The notes under the pieces: model-generated
Databases searched by the model: none
The model's input: the letters and a program-made list of their open reading frames with translations, nothing else
Told to the model about the DNA's origin: nothing
Program-made: the position numbers and the translations under genes
Source: Campylobacter canadensis
Lineage (GTDB): Bacteria > Campylobacterota > Campylobacteria > Campylobacterales > Campylobacteraceae
Reading direction: 5' to 3'
NCBI RefSeq assembly: GCF_013177655.1
Contig: NZ_CP035946.1
Coordinates: 1,736,001 to 1,800,000 of the forward strand
DNA length: 64,000 nt
In this document: piece by piece, positions 37,257-46,979 of the stretch
How positions within the stretch are numbered: the stretch's first letter is position 1
Layout: every line of letters begins with the position of its first letter

Positions 37257-38200
37257 TGAAAAAATATATTTTTATCTTATTGGCAATATTTTTCACTGCT
37301 TGTTCTGCTTCAAAACAATATTACAAACCAGAAGATTTCATTAAATTAAACTCAAGTTCATACAAAAAAGAAAAAGAAGATAAAAGTCTAAAAAATTACA
37401 AGCTAGTAAATCAAAGTGATGATTACAAAATATATTGTGATATTAAAGGAAATTTAAAATTATTTAAAAACAATGAAGAAATTTTAGATTATGATTTTAA
37501 TTCCTTAATAGTATCAGCTAGTCTTAAAGATAATATTCTTGCTTTGCTAAGTGCAAATAATGATATTTATGTATTTGATTTAGACAATGAAGAATTTATT
37601 TATACCCAAAGCAATGCCTTAGCTACTGGCGTTATAAAAAATAATGTTCAACCTATTTTTATGAATAATATAATTATTTTTGCTACTTTAGATGGAAAAC
37701 TAGCCTTGATTGATTATGAAAATAAGCAAAATTTAAAAAATATTAGCGTAGGGAATTTAGATTTTTTTAATAATATTATTTATTTAGATGCAAAAGATGA
37801 TGAAGTAATCGCAGCAAGTTCTAGCAAATTGCTTGTACTTTCTCAAATTGCATCTGCAAAATACAATATAAAAGAAAAATTATTATCTATTAAATATGTT
37901 TTAAGTGATTTTAACAATATCTTCGTAGCTACAAGCGATGGAAGCATTATAAAATATGATATGTCTTTACAGCAAATTAGCACAGCAAAAGAAAAATATG
38001 CAAACTATGTTGCATTTATACAAAATGAAAATAAGTACCTTTATTTAGCTGAATATTTAGGATATGTAATAAAATACGATGAGAATTTAGAAAAAATTAA
38101 AGTGTTTAAACTAAATAATGCAGGAAAAGTAAAATCACAAGTATTTTTTGATAGTAAAGATAGTATAATTTTTAATTTGAAAAGATATATTTTAAAATGA
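37256..38200 (+). CDS. Beta-propeller lipoprotein (BamB-like)
   Basis: 314 aa with lipobox FFTACS (Cys at about 16). The rest shows repeated short beta-blades with YVFDLDN, LALIDYEN and IIKYDMS patterns, like PQQ/WD-type propellers such as BamB of the outer-membrane protein assembly machine. Sequence identity to known BamB is not obvious; the function is inferred from fold and neighbour. Confidence 0.6.
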   Translation: MKKYIFILLAIFFTACSASKQYYKPEDFIKLNSSSYKKEKEDKSLKNYKLVNQSDDYKIYCDIKGNLKLFKNNEEILDYDFNSLIVSASLKDNILALLSANNDIYVFDLDNEEFIYTQSNALATGVIKNNVQPIFMNNIIIFATLDGKLALIDYENKQNLKNISVGNLDFFNNIIYLDAKDDEVIAASSSKLLVLSQIASAKYNIKEKLLSIKYVLSDFNNIFVATSDGSIIKYDMSLQQISTAKEKYANYVAFIQNENKYLYLAEYLGYVIKYDENLEKIKVFKLNNAGKVKSQVFFDSKDSIIFNLKRYILK

Positions 38201-38808
38201 TTTTAGTTGATATTGGAAATACCACCGCTTGTATTTATGAAAGTAATAAAGCTCATAGAATAAATATTAGCGATTTTAATCCAAAAAATATTAGCAAAAA
38301 AGCTTATTATATTTGTGTTAATCCAAACTATTCTATCTTGCCAGATAATTATATAAACCTTGAGCCTTATTTTAAATTAAATAGCGATTATTTAGGTCTT
38401 GGGGTTGATAGAATTGCGGTTTGTTATTGCATAGAAAATGGTATTATCGTTGATGCTGGTAGTGCAATAACAGTTGATAAAATGCAAAATAATAAACATT
38501 GCGGTGGTTTTATCTTGCCAGGACTTAATGCTTACTTAAACGCTTATAAAAATATTTCTTCAAGACTTGATTATCAATTAAATACAAAGATTGACTTAAC
38601 ATTGTTACCAAACTCTACAAAAGATGCGATTTCTTATGCAGTATTAAAAAGTATTATTTTAAGCATTAGCGAGTTTGCTCAAAATCAAACCATTTACCTA
38701 ACTGGCGGTGATGCTTGCTACTTAAATCAATACTTTAAAAATGCAATCAATGAAAAAGATTTAATTTTTAAAGGAATGCTTAAGTTAATTAGTAGTTTAA
38801 AATTATGA
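38197..38808 (+). CDS. coaX: Type III pantothenate kinase
   Basis: First step of coenzyme A synthesis. 203 aa: ASKHA-fold start MILVDIGNTTA, LGVDRIAVCY, VDAGSAITVDKM and GGFILPGL. Short for the family (usually 205-260). It overlaps the lipoprotein gene by 4 bp. Confidence 0.92.
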   Translation: MILVDIGNTTACIYESNKAHRINISDFNPKNISKKAYYICVNPNYSILPDNYINLEPYFKLNSDYLGLGVDRIAVCYCIENGIIVDAGSAITVDKMQNNKHCGGFILPGLNAYLNAYKNISSRLDYQLNTKIDLTLLPNSTKDAISYAVLKSIILSISEFAQNQTIYLTGGDACYLNQYFKNAINEKDLIFKGMLKLISSLKL

Positions 38809-38843
38809 ACTAAATTATAATAATTTTATTAAAAGGATTGGAA

Positions 38844-40193
38844 ATGACACAGCATTTTGATGTTATTGTAGTTGGTGGCGGTATAAGTGGTGCAGCGCTT
38901 TTTTATGAATTGAGTAAATATACAAATGTAAAAAAAGTTGCTCTTATTGAAAAATATCACGCTCTTAGCACCTTAAATTCAGCAGGTACAAGCAATTCAC
39001 AAACAATTCACATAGGTGATATAGAAACAAATTATACCTATGAAAAAGCAAGCAAAGTAAAACCTAATGCGGATATGATTATTAACTATGGCAAACTTGT
39101 AAATGCGCAAGAAGTTTTTATGTATTCGCATCAGAAAATGGCTTTAGCAGTCGGTGAAGAAGAATGCGAATTTATGCAAAAAAGATACGAAGAATTTAAA
39201 GATTTGTATCCATATATTAAATTTTTTGATAAAGAAAAATTAAAAGAAATAGAGCCTAAAATTGTTGAAGGTGCAAAAGGCGGCGATAGACCAGAAAAAA
39301 TAGTAGCAATGGGTGCTTTAGCAGGAGATACTTACACAACAGTTGATTTTGGAAAAATGAGTGAAAGCCTTGCTAAAGAAGCGCTTAAAGCAAATGAAAA
39401 TAACCAAATATTTTTTAATGAAGAAATAGTAAATATTTATAAAAAAGGCGATGAATTTCATTTAAATAGTGCGAGTGGTGCTAGTTTTAGTGCAAATTTT
39501 GTTGTGGTAAATGCAGGAGCACATTCTTTATTTTTAGCACACAAAATGGGTTATGGGCTTGATTTTGCCTGCTTACCTGTAGCAGGTAGTTTTTATTTAA
39601 CTAAAAAACATTTATTAAATGGTAAGGTTTATATGGTGCAAAACCCTAAATTACCATTTGCTGCTTTACACGGCGACCCTGATATTTTATGTGATATGAA
39701 TACAAGATTTGGACCAACAGCCTTATGTTTGCCTAAGCTAGAAAGATATCACGGACTTAAATCTTTACCAGAATTTTTTAAAACCTTAAGGCTTGATTCA
39801 ACTACAATTAAAATCCTACTTGATTTAATGAAAGATAAAACAATAAGAAATTATATTTTATATAATTATTTATTTGAACTTCCATTTTACAACAAAAAAC
39901 TTTTTGTAAAAGATGCTAGAAAAATCGTTCCAACCTTAAGTACTGATGATATTTATTATGCAAAAGGTTTTGGTGGAGTACGCCCACAAGTGCTAAATAA
40001 AACTGAAAAAAAATTAATGCTAGGAGAAGCAAGTATTAATCCAGGCGGTGGAATAATCTTTAATATGACCCCATCTCCAGGTGCAACAAGCTGCCTTGGC
40101 AATGCTTTTAGAGACTTAAAACAAGTGTGCGAATATTTACAATTAGAATTTAATGAAGCTTTATTTAATAAAGAATTAAGGGGGCAAGAATGA
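38844..40193 (+). CDS. mqo: Malate:quinone oxidoreductase
   Basis: Membrane-associated flavoprotein passing electrons from malate to menaquinone. I start it at ATG 38844, 6 nt after AAAAGGA; a TTG 6 bp earlier touches the Shine-Dalgarno. FAD site VIVVGGGISGAALFYEL, then the C-terminal GGVRPQ and SPGATSCLGNA. It overlaps pyk by 4 bp. Confidence 0.92.
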   Translation: MTQHFDVIVVGGGISGAALFYELSKYTNVKKVALIEKYHALSTLNSAGTSNSQTIHIGDIETNYTYEKASKVKPNADMIINYGKLVNAQEVFMYSHQKMALAVGEEECEFMQKRYEEFKDLYPYIKFFDKEKLKEIEPKIVEGAKGGDRPEKIVAMGALAGDTYTTVDFGKMSESLAKEALKANENNQIFFNEEIVNIYKKGDEFHLNSASGASFSANFVVVNAGAHSLFLAHKMGYGLDFACLPVAGSFYLTKKHLLNGKVYMVQNPKLPFAALHGDPDILCDMNTRFGPTALCLPKLERYHGLKSLPEFFKTLRLDSTTIKILLDLMKDKTIRNYILYNYLFELPFYNKKLFVKDARKIVPTLSTDDIYYAKGFGGVRPQVLNKTEKKLMLGEASINPGGGIIFNMTPSPGATSCLGNAFRDLKQVCEYLQLEFNEALFNKELRGQE

Positions 40194-41623
40194 AAAAAAC
40201 AAAAATTATAGCAACACTAGGACCAGCAAGTGAAAATAAAATAAAAGAATTGATATTAGCAGGAGTTAATGTTTTTCGTCTTAACTTCTCTCACGGCACA
40301 AGAGATTATCATTTAAAAAACTTGCAAAATGTAAGAAAAATCTCAAAAGAACTTGGTAAAAATATAGGTGTTTTACAAGATATTTCAGGACCTAAAATCA
40401 GAGTTTTAGAGCTACCTGAACCCTTTTTGCTAAAAAAAGATGATAGATTAGATATTTATAAAAGCACAATAAATGCACAACAAATATCTAATAATCATTA
40501 TAAAGTTAGTACAAATTACAATGAAATTTTATCTTTAGTGAAAAATGGTGAATTTATATTTTTATGTGATGGTTCAATTAAAATTGAGGTTGTTAATACT
40601 AATGATGAGTTTATTGAATGCAAGGTGCATAATGAAGGTAAATTATCATCTAATAAGGGTATTAATTTTCCAAATACTAAGATAAATATTGATGTATTAA
40701 CTCAAAAAGATAAAGATGATTTATTATGGGGTATGCAAAATGAGGTTGATTTTGTTGCTATTTCTTTTGTACAAAATGCTTATGATATTAAAAACGCAAA
40801 AGAAATCTTAAAAGATAGCAATATCTCTATTTTTGCAAAAATAGAAAAATTTGATGCGGTAGAAAATATTGATGAAATTTTAAATGTTAGCGATGGAATA
40901 ATGGTTGCAAGAGGAGACCTTGGTATTGAAGTGCCATTTTTTAAAGTGCCAAATATTCAAAAAGAATTAATCAAAAAAGCAAATGAAATAAGCAAACCTG
41001 TAATTACCGCTACACAAATGCTTTTTTCGCTTACAAATTCTAAAAGTGCAACTAGAGCAGAAATTAGCGATGTTGCAAATGCGGTTTTAGACGGTACTGA
41101 TGCTGTTATGCTTAGCGAAGAAAGCGCAGTAGGAATTGACCCTGTAAATGCAGTAAATATAATGAGTGCGACTATTATAGAAGTTGAAAAGGCTTATAAA
41201 TATAATAATTACGAACATATTAAAAAAGATATGACCGATACAATAGCAGCAAGTTCAGTGCATTTAGCAAATGATATACAAGCTGATGCTTTAATTTGTC
41301 TTACAAGCAGCGGAGCTAGTGTTAAAAAAATCGCAAGATATAGACCAAAAACAAAGATTATTACAATGAGCCATTGTGAAAAAACACTAAAACAATTAAG
41401 TATTAATTGGGGTATTGATACGGTTTTAATGGTTGATAAAGCAAATAGCTTGCACGAACTTTTGCACAATTGCGTAAGACAAGGTATTAAAAATAATATC
41501 TTAAATATAAATCAAAAATATGTTGTAACCGCTGGCTATCCTGTAGGTAAAACAGGTAGTACAAATTTAATTCGCATACTTGAAAACGAGCAAATTGAGT
41601 ATTATTTAAATCTACAATCTTAA
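40190..41623 (+). CDS. pyk: Pyruvate kinase
   Basis: 477 aa: KIIATLGPAS, NVFRLNFSHG, FAKIEKFDAVENIDEI (catalytic Lys), MVARGDLGIEVP and the MLSEESAVG region, followed by the allosteric C-terminal domain. Most Campylobacter lack phosphofructokinase, so it is thought to work mainly in amino-acid/organic-acid carbon flow. Confidence 0.96.
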   Translation: MKKTKIIATLGPASENKIKELILAGVNVFRLNFSHGTRDYHLKNLQNVRKISKELGKNIGVLQDISGPKIRVLELPEPFLLKKDDRLDIYKSTINAQQISNNHYKVSTNYNEILSLVKNGEFIFLCDGSIKIEVVNTNDEFIECKVHNEGKLSSNKGINFPNTKINIDVLTQKDKDDLLWGMQNEVDFVAISFVQNAYDIKNAKEILKDSNISIFAKIEKFDAVENIDEILNVSDGIMVARGDLGIEVPFFKVPNIQKELIKKANEISKPVITATQMLFSLTNSKSATRAEISDVANAVLDGTDAVMLSEESAVGIDPVNAVNIMSATIIEVEKAYKYNNYEHIKKDMTDTIAASSVHLANDIQADALICLTSSGASVKKIARYRPKTKIITMSHCEKTLKQLSINWGIDTVLMVDKANSLHELLHNCVRQGIKNNILNINQKYVVTAGYPVGKTGSTNLIRILENEQIEYYLNLQS

Positions 41624-41652
41624 AGCAAATTCTTTTTAGAATTTGCTTTTAA
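41622..41652 (+). terminator. pyk terminator
   Basis: AAAGCAAATTCT and AGAATTTGCTTT form a perfect 12-bp stem with a TTTT loop and a short T-tail. Confidence 0.85.
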
Positions 41653-41761
41653 CTTAGACAAATCCATACTTTTATAAATATACATTTAATCAGTATTTAA
41701 GTTTTTTATAAAAATTAATTTTTATAATAATATTTTTTTATTTTTATTTAAAGGACAAAGT

Positions 41762-43744
41762 ATGAAGTTAAAGAACAAGATTCCTTTGTTAGTAGGAATA
41801 CCTCTAATTTTATGTTTCATTGTGCTTGGAATAGTAAGCTACAACACATCAAAATCAAACTCTCTTGAAGATTCAAATGCAACTCAAAAGGTTACACTTG
41901 ATACTGCAATGCTTTATATAGATTCCTTTTTTAAAGCAAAAAAAGAATTCATTGCAGAGTTTGCAAGCATTATGCAAAAAATCAACCTAGATAGCGATAA
42001 TGCTATTATTAGCACTTTGGAAAACACTTATGGTTTATCTGGCTTTAAGTCTGGTTTATTTTATGTTAGAAGCAGTGATGGTAAAGTTTTTTACAAAGAA
42101 AATAAAAACAAAACTACAAGTATTATCACCGATACTGATTTTAGAAAAACAAGTTGGTATATAGACACTCTTAAGCAAGGGGTTTCAAATATAGGCGATG
42201 ATGTTTGGTATGATGAAAGAAGTAAAACAATAGTAGCAACTATTTCAGCTCCTGTAAAAGAAAATGGGCAAATAGTAGGAGTAGTTGCGGGTAATGTTTT
42301 GCTTGATGAGATGAAAAAAAATGTTTTATCTGTTAAAACAAATCCGACTAGTGCTATTTTTGCTTATGATAGAAGAGGCTTATTTGTAATACACGAAAAC
42401 CCAAAAATGCAATTACAAAAAAATGATGTAATACAAATTGTAGATAGTCAATATCAAGCACTTAAAAAATCTGGAGAAAAAAATAACACAGGAAAAATCA
42501 TACCTATTACATACCATTTTAATAATGCCGATAAAATTGCTGTGTGCCAACATAATGAGCATTTAAATTGGACAATCTGTAATACAAATGAATTTAAAGA
42601 TTTTGAAGAAGAGCTAAATCAAATTCTAAAACAAAATATCATACTTTTTTCAATTTCTTTAATTGTAATTTTAGGAATACTTTTTACCTTAGTAAAATAC
42701 TCATTAAAACCAATAGAATTAATTCAATTTGGCTTAAGAGAAGTTTTTGAACTTGTAAATCATGAAAGAAGCAATGCTAGTAAAATTGAACTTAATACTA
42801 GTGATGAATTTGGCGATATGGCAAAGGCAATCAACGAAAATATTGAAAAGACCATTAAAGCAGTAGAGCTAGATAGAAAGGCTGTAGATGAAAGCGTTAG
42901 AGTAGCTCATGCAGTAGAGCAAGGAGATTTAACAATAAGAATAGACTCTCATCCTGCAAACCCACAATTAATTGAGCTTAAAAATGTATTAAATGAAATG
43001 CTAGAAAAATTAGAAGAAAACATAGGTGCTGATATTGTAAGAATTGATAAAATTTTTGAAGAATACTCGGTAAATGATTTTAGAAATCACTTAGAAAACG
43101 CTTATGGTAAGGTTGAAGTAGCTACTAATTTGCTAGGCAATCAAATTAGACAAATGTTAAAAGAAAATCTAAATAAAGCTCAAATTCTTCAAGACAAATC
43201 AAAGGCTTTAAAAGACAGTATGAACGCTATTAATAATAGTGCAAGAGCACAAGCAAATAGCCTTCAAGAAAGTGCAGCTGCGGTTGAGCAAATGAGTGCA
43301 TCTATGCAAGCAGTTAGCCAAAAATCAAATGAAGTTATTAAAAACGGCGAAGATATTAAAAATGTAATCACCATGATTAGAGATATAGCAGAGCAAATTA
43401 ACCTACTAGCATTAAATGCGGCTATTGAAGCAGCTAGAGCAGGAGAGCATGGAAGGGGCTTTGCGGTTGTTGCTGATGAAGTTAGAAAACTAGCTGAAAA
43501 CACTCAAAAATCACTAACAGAAATTGAAGCAAGTGTTAATGTTTTAACTCAAGGAATAAATGATATGAGCGAAAGCATTAAAGAACAAACTCAAGCTATT
43601 TCTCAAATTAACGGAGCAATTAGTGAAATTGATGAATTAACTAGAGAAAATGTAAATGCAGCAGATGCTACAAATAAAATCGCAAATGAAGTTGATGAAT
43701 TATCAAATATCGCTGTAGAAGAAGTTAGAAAAAATAAATTCTAA
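41762..43744 (+). CDS. Methyl-accepting chemotaxis protein with dCache sensor
   Basis: 660-aa transmembrane receptor: N-terminal helix (about 7-27), periplasmic dCache_1 ligand domain with [11 protein letters not shown] and [20 protein letters not shown], second helix (about 290-312), HAMP, and a cytoplasmic signalling tip [36 protein letters not shown] (positions about 543-578). Ligand unknown; dCache receptors in this genus often bind amino or organic acids. Confidence 0.92.
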   Translation: MKLKNKIPLLVGIPLILCFIVLGIVSYNTSKSNSLEDSNATQKVTLDTAMLYIDSFFKAKKEFIAEFASIMQKINLDSDNAIISTLENTYGLSGFKSGLFYVRSSDGKVFYKENKNKTTSIITDTDFRKTSWYIDTLKQGVSNIGDDVWYDERSKTIVATISAPVKENGQIVGVVAGNVLLDEMKKNVLSVKTNPTSAIFAYDRRGLFVIHENPKMQLQKNDVIQIVDSQYQALKKSGEKNNTGKIIPITYHFNNADKIAVCQHNEHLNWTICNTNEFKDFEEELNQILKQNIILFSISLIVILGILFTLVKYSLKPIELIQFGLREVFELVNHERSNASKIELNTSDEFGDMAKAINENIEKTIKAVELDRKAVDESVRVAHAVEQGDLTIRIDSHPANPQLIELKNVLNEMLEKLEENIGADIVRIDKIFEEYSVNDFRNHLENAYGKVEVATNLLGNQIRQMLKENLNKAQILQDKSKALKDSMNAINNSARAQANSLQESAAAVEQMSASMQAVSQKSNEVIKNGEDIKNVITMIRDIAEQINLLALNAAIEAARAGEHGRGFAVVADEVRKLAENTQKSLTEIEASVNVLTQGINDMSESIKEQTQAISQINGAISEIDELTRENVNAADATNKIANEVDELSNIAVEEVRKNKF

Positions 43745-43746
43745 GA

Positions 43747-43774
43747 TTTTGCCCTTTTTTGGGCAAAATTTTTT
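43747..43774. terminator. Terminator after the chemotaxis receptor
   Basis: TTTTGCCC and GGGCAAAA form an 8-bp GC-capped stem with a T6 loop and a T-run; it also faces the end of the convergent psr/two-component operon. Confidence 0.85.
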
Positions 43775-44815
43775 ATTCTTTATCTAAAATTAATTTTTTA
43801 TATTCTTTAAATTCATAAATAAATAAAGCACCATTTTTAATGTTTTTTGCTTTAAAATTAATCTCATTTTTAAGACAAATATTTTTTACAATATTAAGCC
43901 CTATTCCAAAACCACCTTGATTTTGATTTTGTCTTACATAACGATTAAAAATCTTTTTTGTGTCTTTAATGCCTAAACCATTATCATAAATCAAAAAATA
44001 TATTTTATCAAACCTTTTAAAAAGTCTAATTTTAAGCTGATTTTTTGTGTATTTTATTGCATTTGATAGATTATTATCTATTATTCTATTAGCTTGAATT
44101 TTATTTAAAAATATATACAAATCATCATCAATTTTAATATCGCTTTTAATATTTTTTAACTCTAAAATAGTATGAAATTGCGCTAATCTTTGCTTTAATA
44201 TTAAACTAAAATTTATTTTTTCATTTTCATAGCTTGAATAAGGATTTTTTATAAAATATTCCACATCTTCATAAGTAATTTTCATTTGGTTTAAGGCTGC
44301 TTTTAATCTGCTTTTTTGAACACTTTCATCTAGCATAGAAACATTTAAAATTGCTACTCCTAAAGGAGTTTTTAATTCGTGCATTGCATCGTTAAAAAAT
44401 GTATTTATAGTATCTTTTTGATATTTTAGATTTTTAATATTATTTTTATAAAGCAAATAAAGTAAAGAAAAAAATATAAAAAACAAAAAAGCAAAAAATA
44501 AAAAAGCAAAAAATATATTTTTAAAGCACTCACACTCGCTTGAAATAATATAATCTTGATTATTTTTCTTAAATTTATAATAAATCCTATCACCATCTTT
44601 ATAAAAATAAATTCTTTAGGTAATTTATAAGTACAATTAAGCTCTAAAATACAAAAATCTAATCCGTTAAAATCATTGCTATTACTTGCTTTTACGAGAT
44701 TTAAAAAACTTAAATTAATATCATTGTTTTTCTTAGTTTCTAAAATAAAAAAAGCTTGGGTAAAAAATATTACAAAGGCAAACACGATAATCAAAAATTC
44801 AACTTTTTTACTCAT
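43773..44815 (-). pseudogene. Sensor histidine kinase, frameshifted
   Basis: Two overlapping frames make one kinase if one T is added (minus strand) at the A5 run 44603-44607: N-terminal helix SKKVEFLIIVFAFVIFF, periplasmic loop continuing KDGDRIYYKFKKNN, second helix, then MHELKTPLG (phospho-His), a DNNLSNAIKY N-box, DNGLGI and GGFGIGLNIVKN. The corrected gene is 348 codons. Without correction the upper frame ends in nonsense hydrophobic residues and the kinase core has no start at its proper N-terminus. The start ATG (44815) overlaps the regulator stop. Either real decay or a homopolymer error. Confidence 0.8.
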
Positions 44816-45458
44816 TAATTTTATACCCAAAACCCCTTTTTGAAAGTATAAAATTCTCATTAGTTTTTGCTCTAATTCTTCTAATATAAACCCTAATATA
44901 ACTTTCATCATTTTGCATATTTACTAAAGTAAAAAGCTCATCAGCCTTACAAAATCTAGTTTTATTTAATAATAAATATTCAATTATATTAAGCTCAATT
45001 AAGGTTAAATCAATTATTTTATCATCTTGTTTTAGAATTTTATTTTTAAAATCATAAGAATAATTATTTTTTAAATAAAATAAATTATTAATATCAGGGT
45101 AAAAATGACTTAAAAGCTCGTTTATTCTAAATTTTAATTCATCTAATTCAAAAGGTTTTTTAAGATATTCATTACAGCCTAATTCATAAGCTTTTTTAAT
45201 GCTATTTATATCAGATAACGAAGTCATCATCATAATAGGAGAAGTTATTTTTAATTCTTTTATATATTTTAAAACTTCAAAACCGTTAGTGCCAAACAAT
45301 TTTACATCTAAAATATATAAATGAAAAAAAGTGCTTGCGATTAATTCACAAGCACTATCAGCGTCTGCTAACAAAGTAACTTCATAATTTAAACTTGTTA
45401 AATAATCTTTAATACTACTTGCATATAAAAAATCATCTTCAAGTAATAAAATCTTCAT
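44808..45458 (-). CDS. OmpR-family response regulator (DccR-like)
   Basis: 216 aa: receiver domain (LLLEDDFLYASSIKDYL acidic pocket, DVKLFGTNGFEVL phospho-Asp, KKPFELDEL lysine) and a C-terminal winged-helix trans_reg_C domain ending ILSKRGFGYKINE. It follows psrC immediately and pairs with the downstream kinase. A DccR-type direct repeat in the operon promoter suggests autoregulation and control of the reductase. Confidence 0.88.
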   Translation of the reverse strand: MKILLLEDDFLYASSIKDYLTSLNYEVTLLADADSACELIASTFFHLYILDVKLFGTNGFEVLKYIKELKITSPIMMMTSLSDINSIKKAYELGCNEYLKKPFELDELKFRINELLSHFYPDINNLFYLKNNYSYDFKNKILKQDDKIIDLTLIELNIIEYLLLNKTRFCKADELFTLVNMQNDESYIRVYIRRIRAKTNENFILSKRGFGYKINE

Positions 45459-46430
45459 CTAAACTCCTATGCAAACTTGCCCAGCATAAACAATAAAAAA
45501 TCTAAGCAACACAACTCCTATTAAAACACAAATAGAATTAATTATAATAAATACAGGTTTATAAGTATGATTTTTAAGCACGGTAAAAGCAATTATAACA
45601 GGCATTAAAAGCCCAACCGCAAAAACACCGCACCAAAATAATTTTGAATAAAATTCGTGATTAAATATTAATTTAAGAGAAATCAAGCTATCTCCTCCAT
45701 TATAAAACATACCTACAAAAAGTAAAAGCAAAATAGGAATTTCTAGCAATATAGCCCTTAAATCAAGCACTAATAAATATTTTATATTTTCCTTATTTAG
45801 CTGTGCTTTAAAACAAAATAAACCCAATAAAATATTTGCAGCAATAGCGCTAGAAAAGCCTGAAACTAAAAATAATAATGGCAAAATTGGAGTATTCCAT
45901 AAAGGCACTTTAGAAATCGCACTTAATAAAAATCCCGTATAAACTCCAACGCAAAGTGCTAAGAAAAATAAAATATATTCAATGTTTTTTGAAAATCTAG
46001 CAAAATTTCTAATTAAATTTACAATAGGAATTAACATTTTAAATAAAGCAATATTTTTAATCTCCCTTTCAAAGATTATTAAAGCATATAAAAATGCTAG
46101 TGGGGTATAAATAAGAAGGCACAAAACCCCAATACTCATAACTGAAGTAAAGTTATATTTTATTAATAACAAATAAAAACTAAGCGGTTTTCCTAAATCA
46201 ATTATTAAAAGCAAAAGCCCTATGCTAATGCTAAGCGGGGCTGTAATTGCACCTGCTCTTACCATAGCGTCCCAAATACTATTTGTATTACTTTCGTGCT
46301 TGTTAAACTTAACTAATAATGAAACCATCACGCTACCTGCACTAAGTCCTGCTAAAAATAAATAAATCGCTATTTGCCAAGGCCAATAAATTTCATTATA
46401 TTGAGCTAGGCTTCCTGCCATATTATTCAT
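45459..46430 (-). CDS. NrfD/PsrC-type quinone-interacting membrane subunit
   Basis: 323 aa with eight or nine helices; IYWPWQIAIYLFLAGLSAGS is the NrfD-family N-terminus. It would pass electrons from menaquinol to the Fe-S subunit. It overlaps the Fe-S subunit gene by 8 bp. Confidence 0.85.
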   Translation of the reverse strand: MNNMAGSLAQYNEIYWPWQIAIYLFLAGLSAGSVMVSLLVKFNKHESNTNSIWDAMVRAGAITAPLSISIGLLLLIIDLGKPLSFYLLLIKYNFTSVMSIGVLCLLIYTPLAFLYALIIFEREIKNIALFKMLIPIVNLIRNFARFSKNIEYILFFLALCVGVYTGFLLSAISKVPLWNTPILPLLFLVSGFSSAIAANILLGLFCFKAQLNKENIKYLLVLDLRAILLEIPILLLLFVGMFYNGGDSLISLKLIFNHEFYSKLFWCGVFAVGLLMPVIIAFTVLKNHTYKPVFIIINSICVLIGVVLLRFFIVYAGQVCIGV

Positions 46431-46977
46431 AATAACCTCCTTTTGTATTTTTTATAAAGCCTAGTTGTGGTTTTGTATTAAGGTGTGCTTTTTTAAATTC
46501 TACTACCTTGCTTGCGAATATTTGCTTTATTTCTTTGCTGCTAGTATCTGCAAAAATTAAAGCATCAGTAGGACATACACTAACACAAGCTGGAGTTGCG
46601 CCTTTTCGGTTTGGATAACAAAAGGTGCATTTATCAACCGCCTTTGTAATAGGATTAATAAATCTAGCATTATATGGACACGCTAAAATGCAGTATTTGC
46701 AAGATACACATAATTTCTCATCAATTAATGTTATTCCATTTGCTAATTTAAAACTAGCCCCAGTAGGACATACGCTAACACACGGGCTATCTTCACACAT
46801 TACGCAGCTTATTCTTTCAAAATCTGTTTTAAGATTTGGAAAAACTCCCTTCATTTTTGCATGAACTTGCACTCTAAAAACCCCTGCTGGAATATTATTT
46901 TCATTTTTACAAGCAACGCTACAAGCTGCACAACCTATACATAAATTTTCATCATGAATCATTACATACTTTTTCAT
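46423..46977 (-). CDS. 4Fe-4S electron-transfer subunit (PsrB/PhsB-like)
   Basis: 184 aa with four cysteine clusters: CIGCAACSVACKNEN, CVMCEDSPCVSVCP, CVSCKYCILACP and CTFCYPNRKGATPACVSVCP. It links the molybdoenzyme to the NrfD-type subunit. Confidence 0.9.
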   Translation of the reverse strand: MKKYVMIHDENLCIGCAACSVACKNENNIPAGVFRVQVHAKMKGVFPNLKTDFERISCVMCEDSPCVSVCPTGASFKLANGITLIDEKLCVSCKYCILACPYNARFINPITKAVDKCTFCYPNRKGATPACVSVCPTDALIFADTSSKEIKQIFASKVVEFKKAHLNTKPQLGFIKNTKGGYYE

Positions 46978-46979
46978 CT

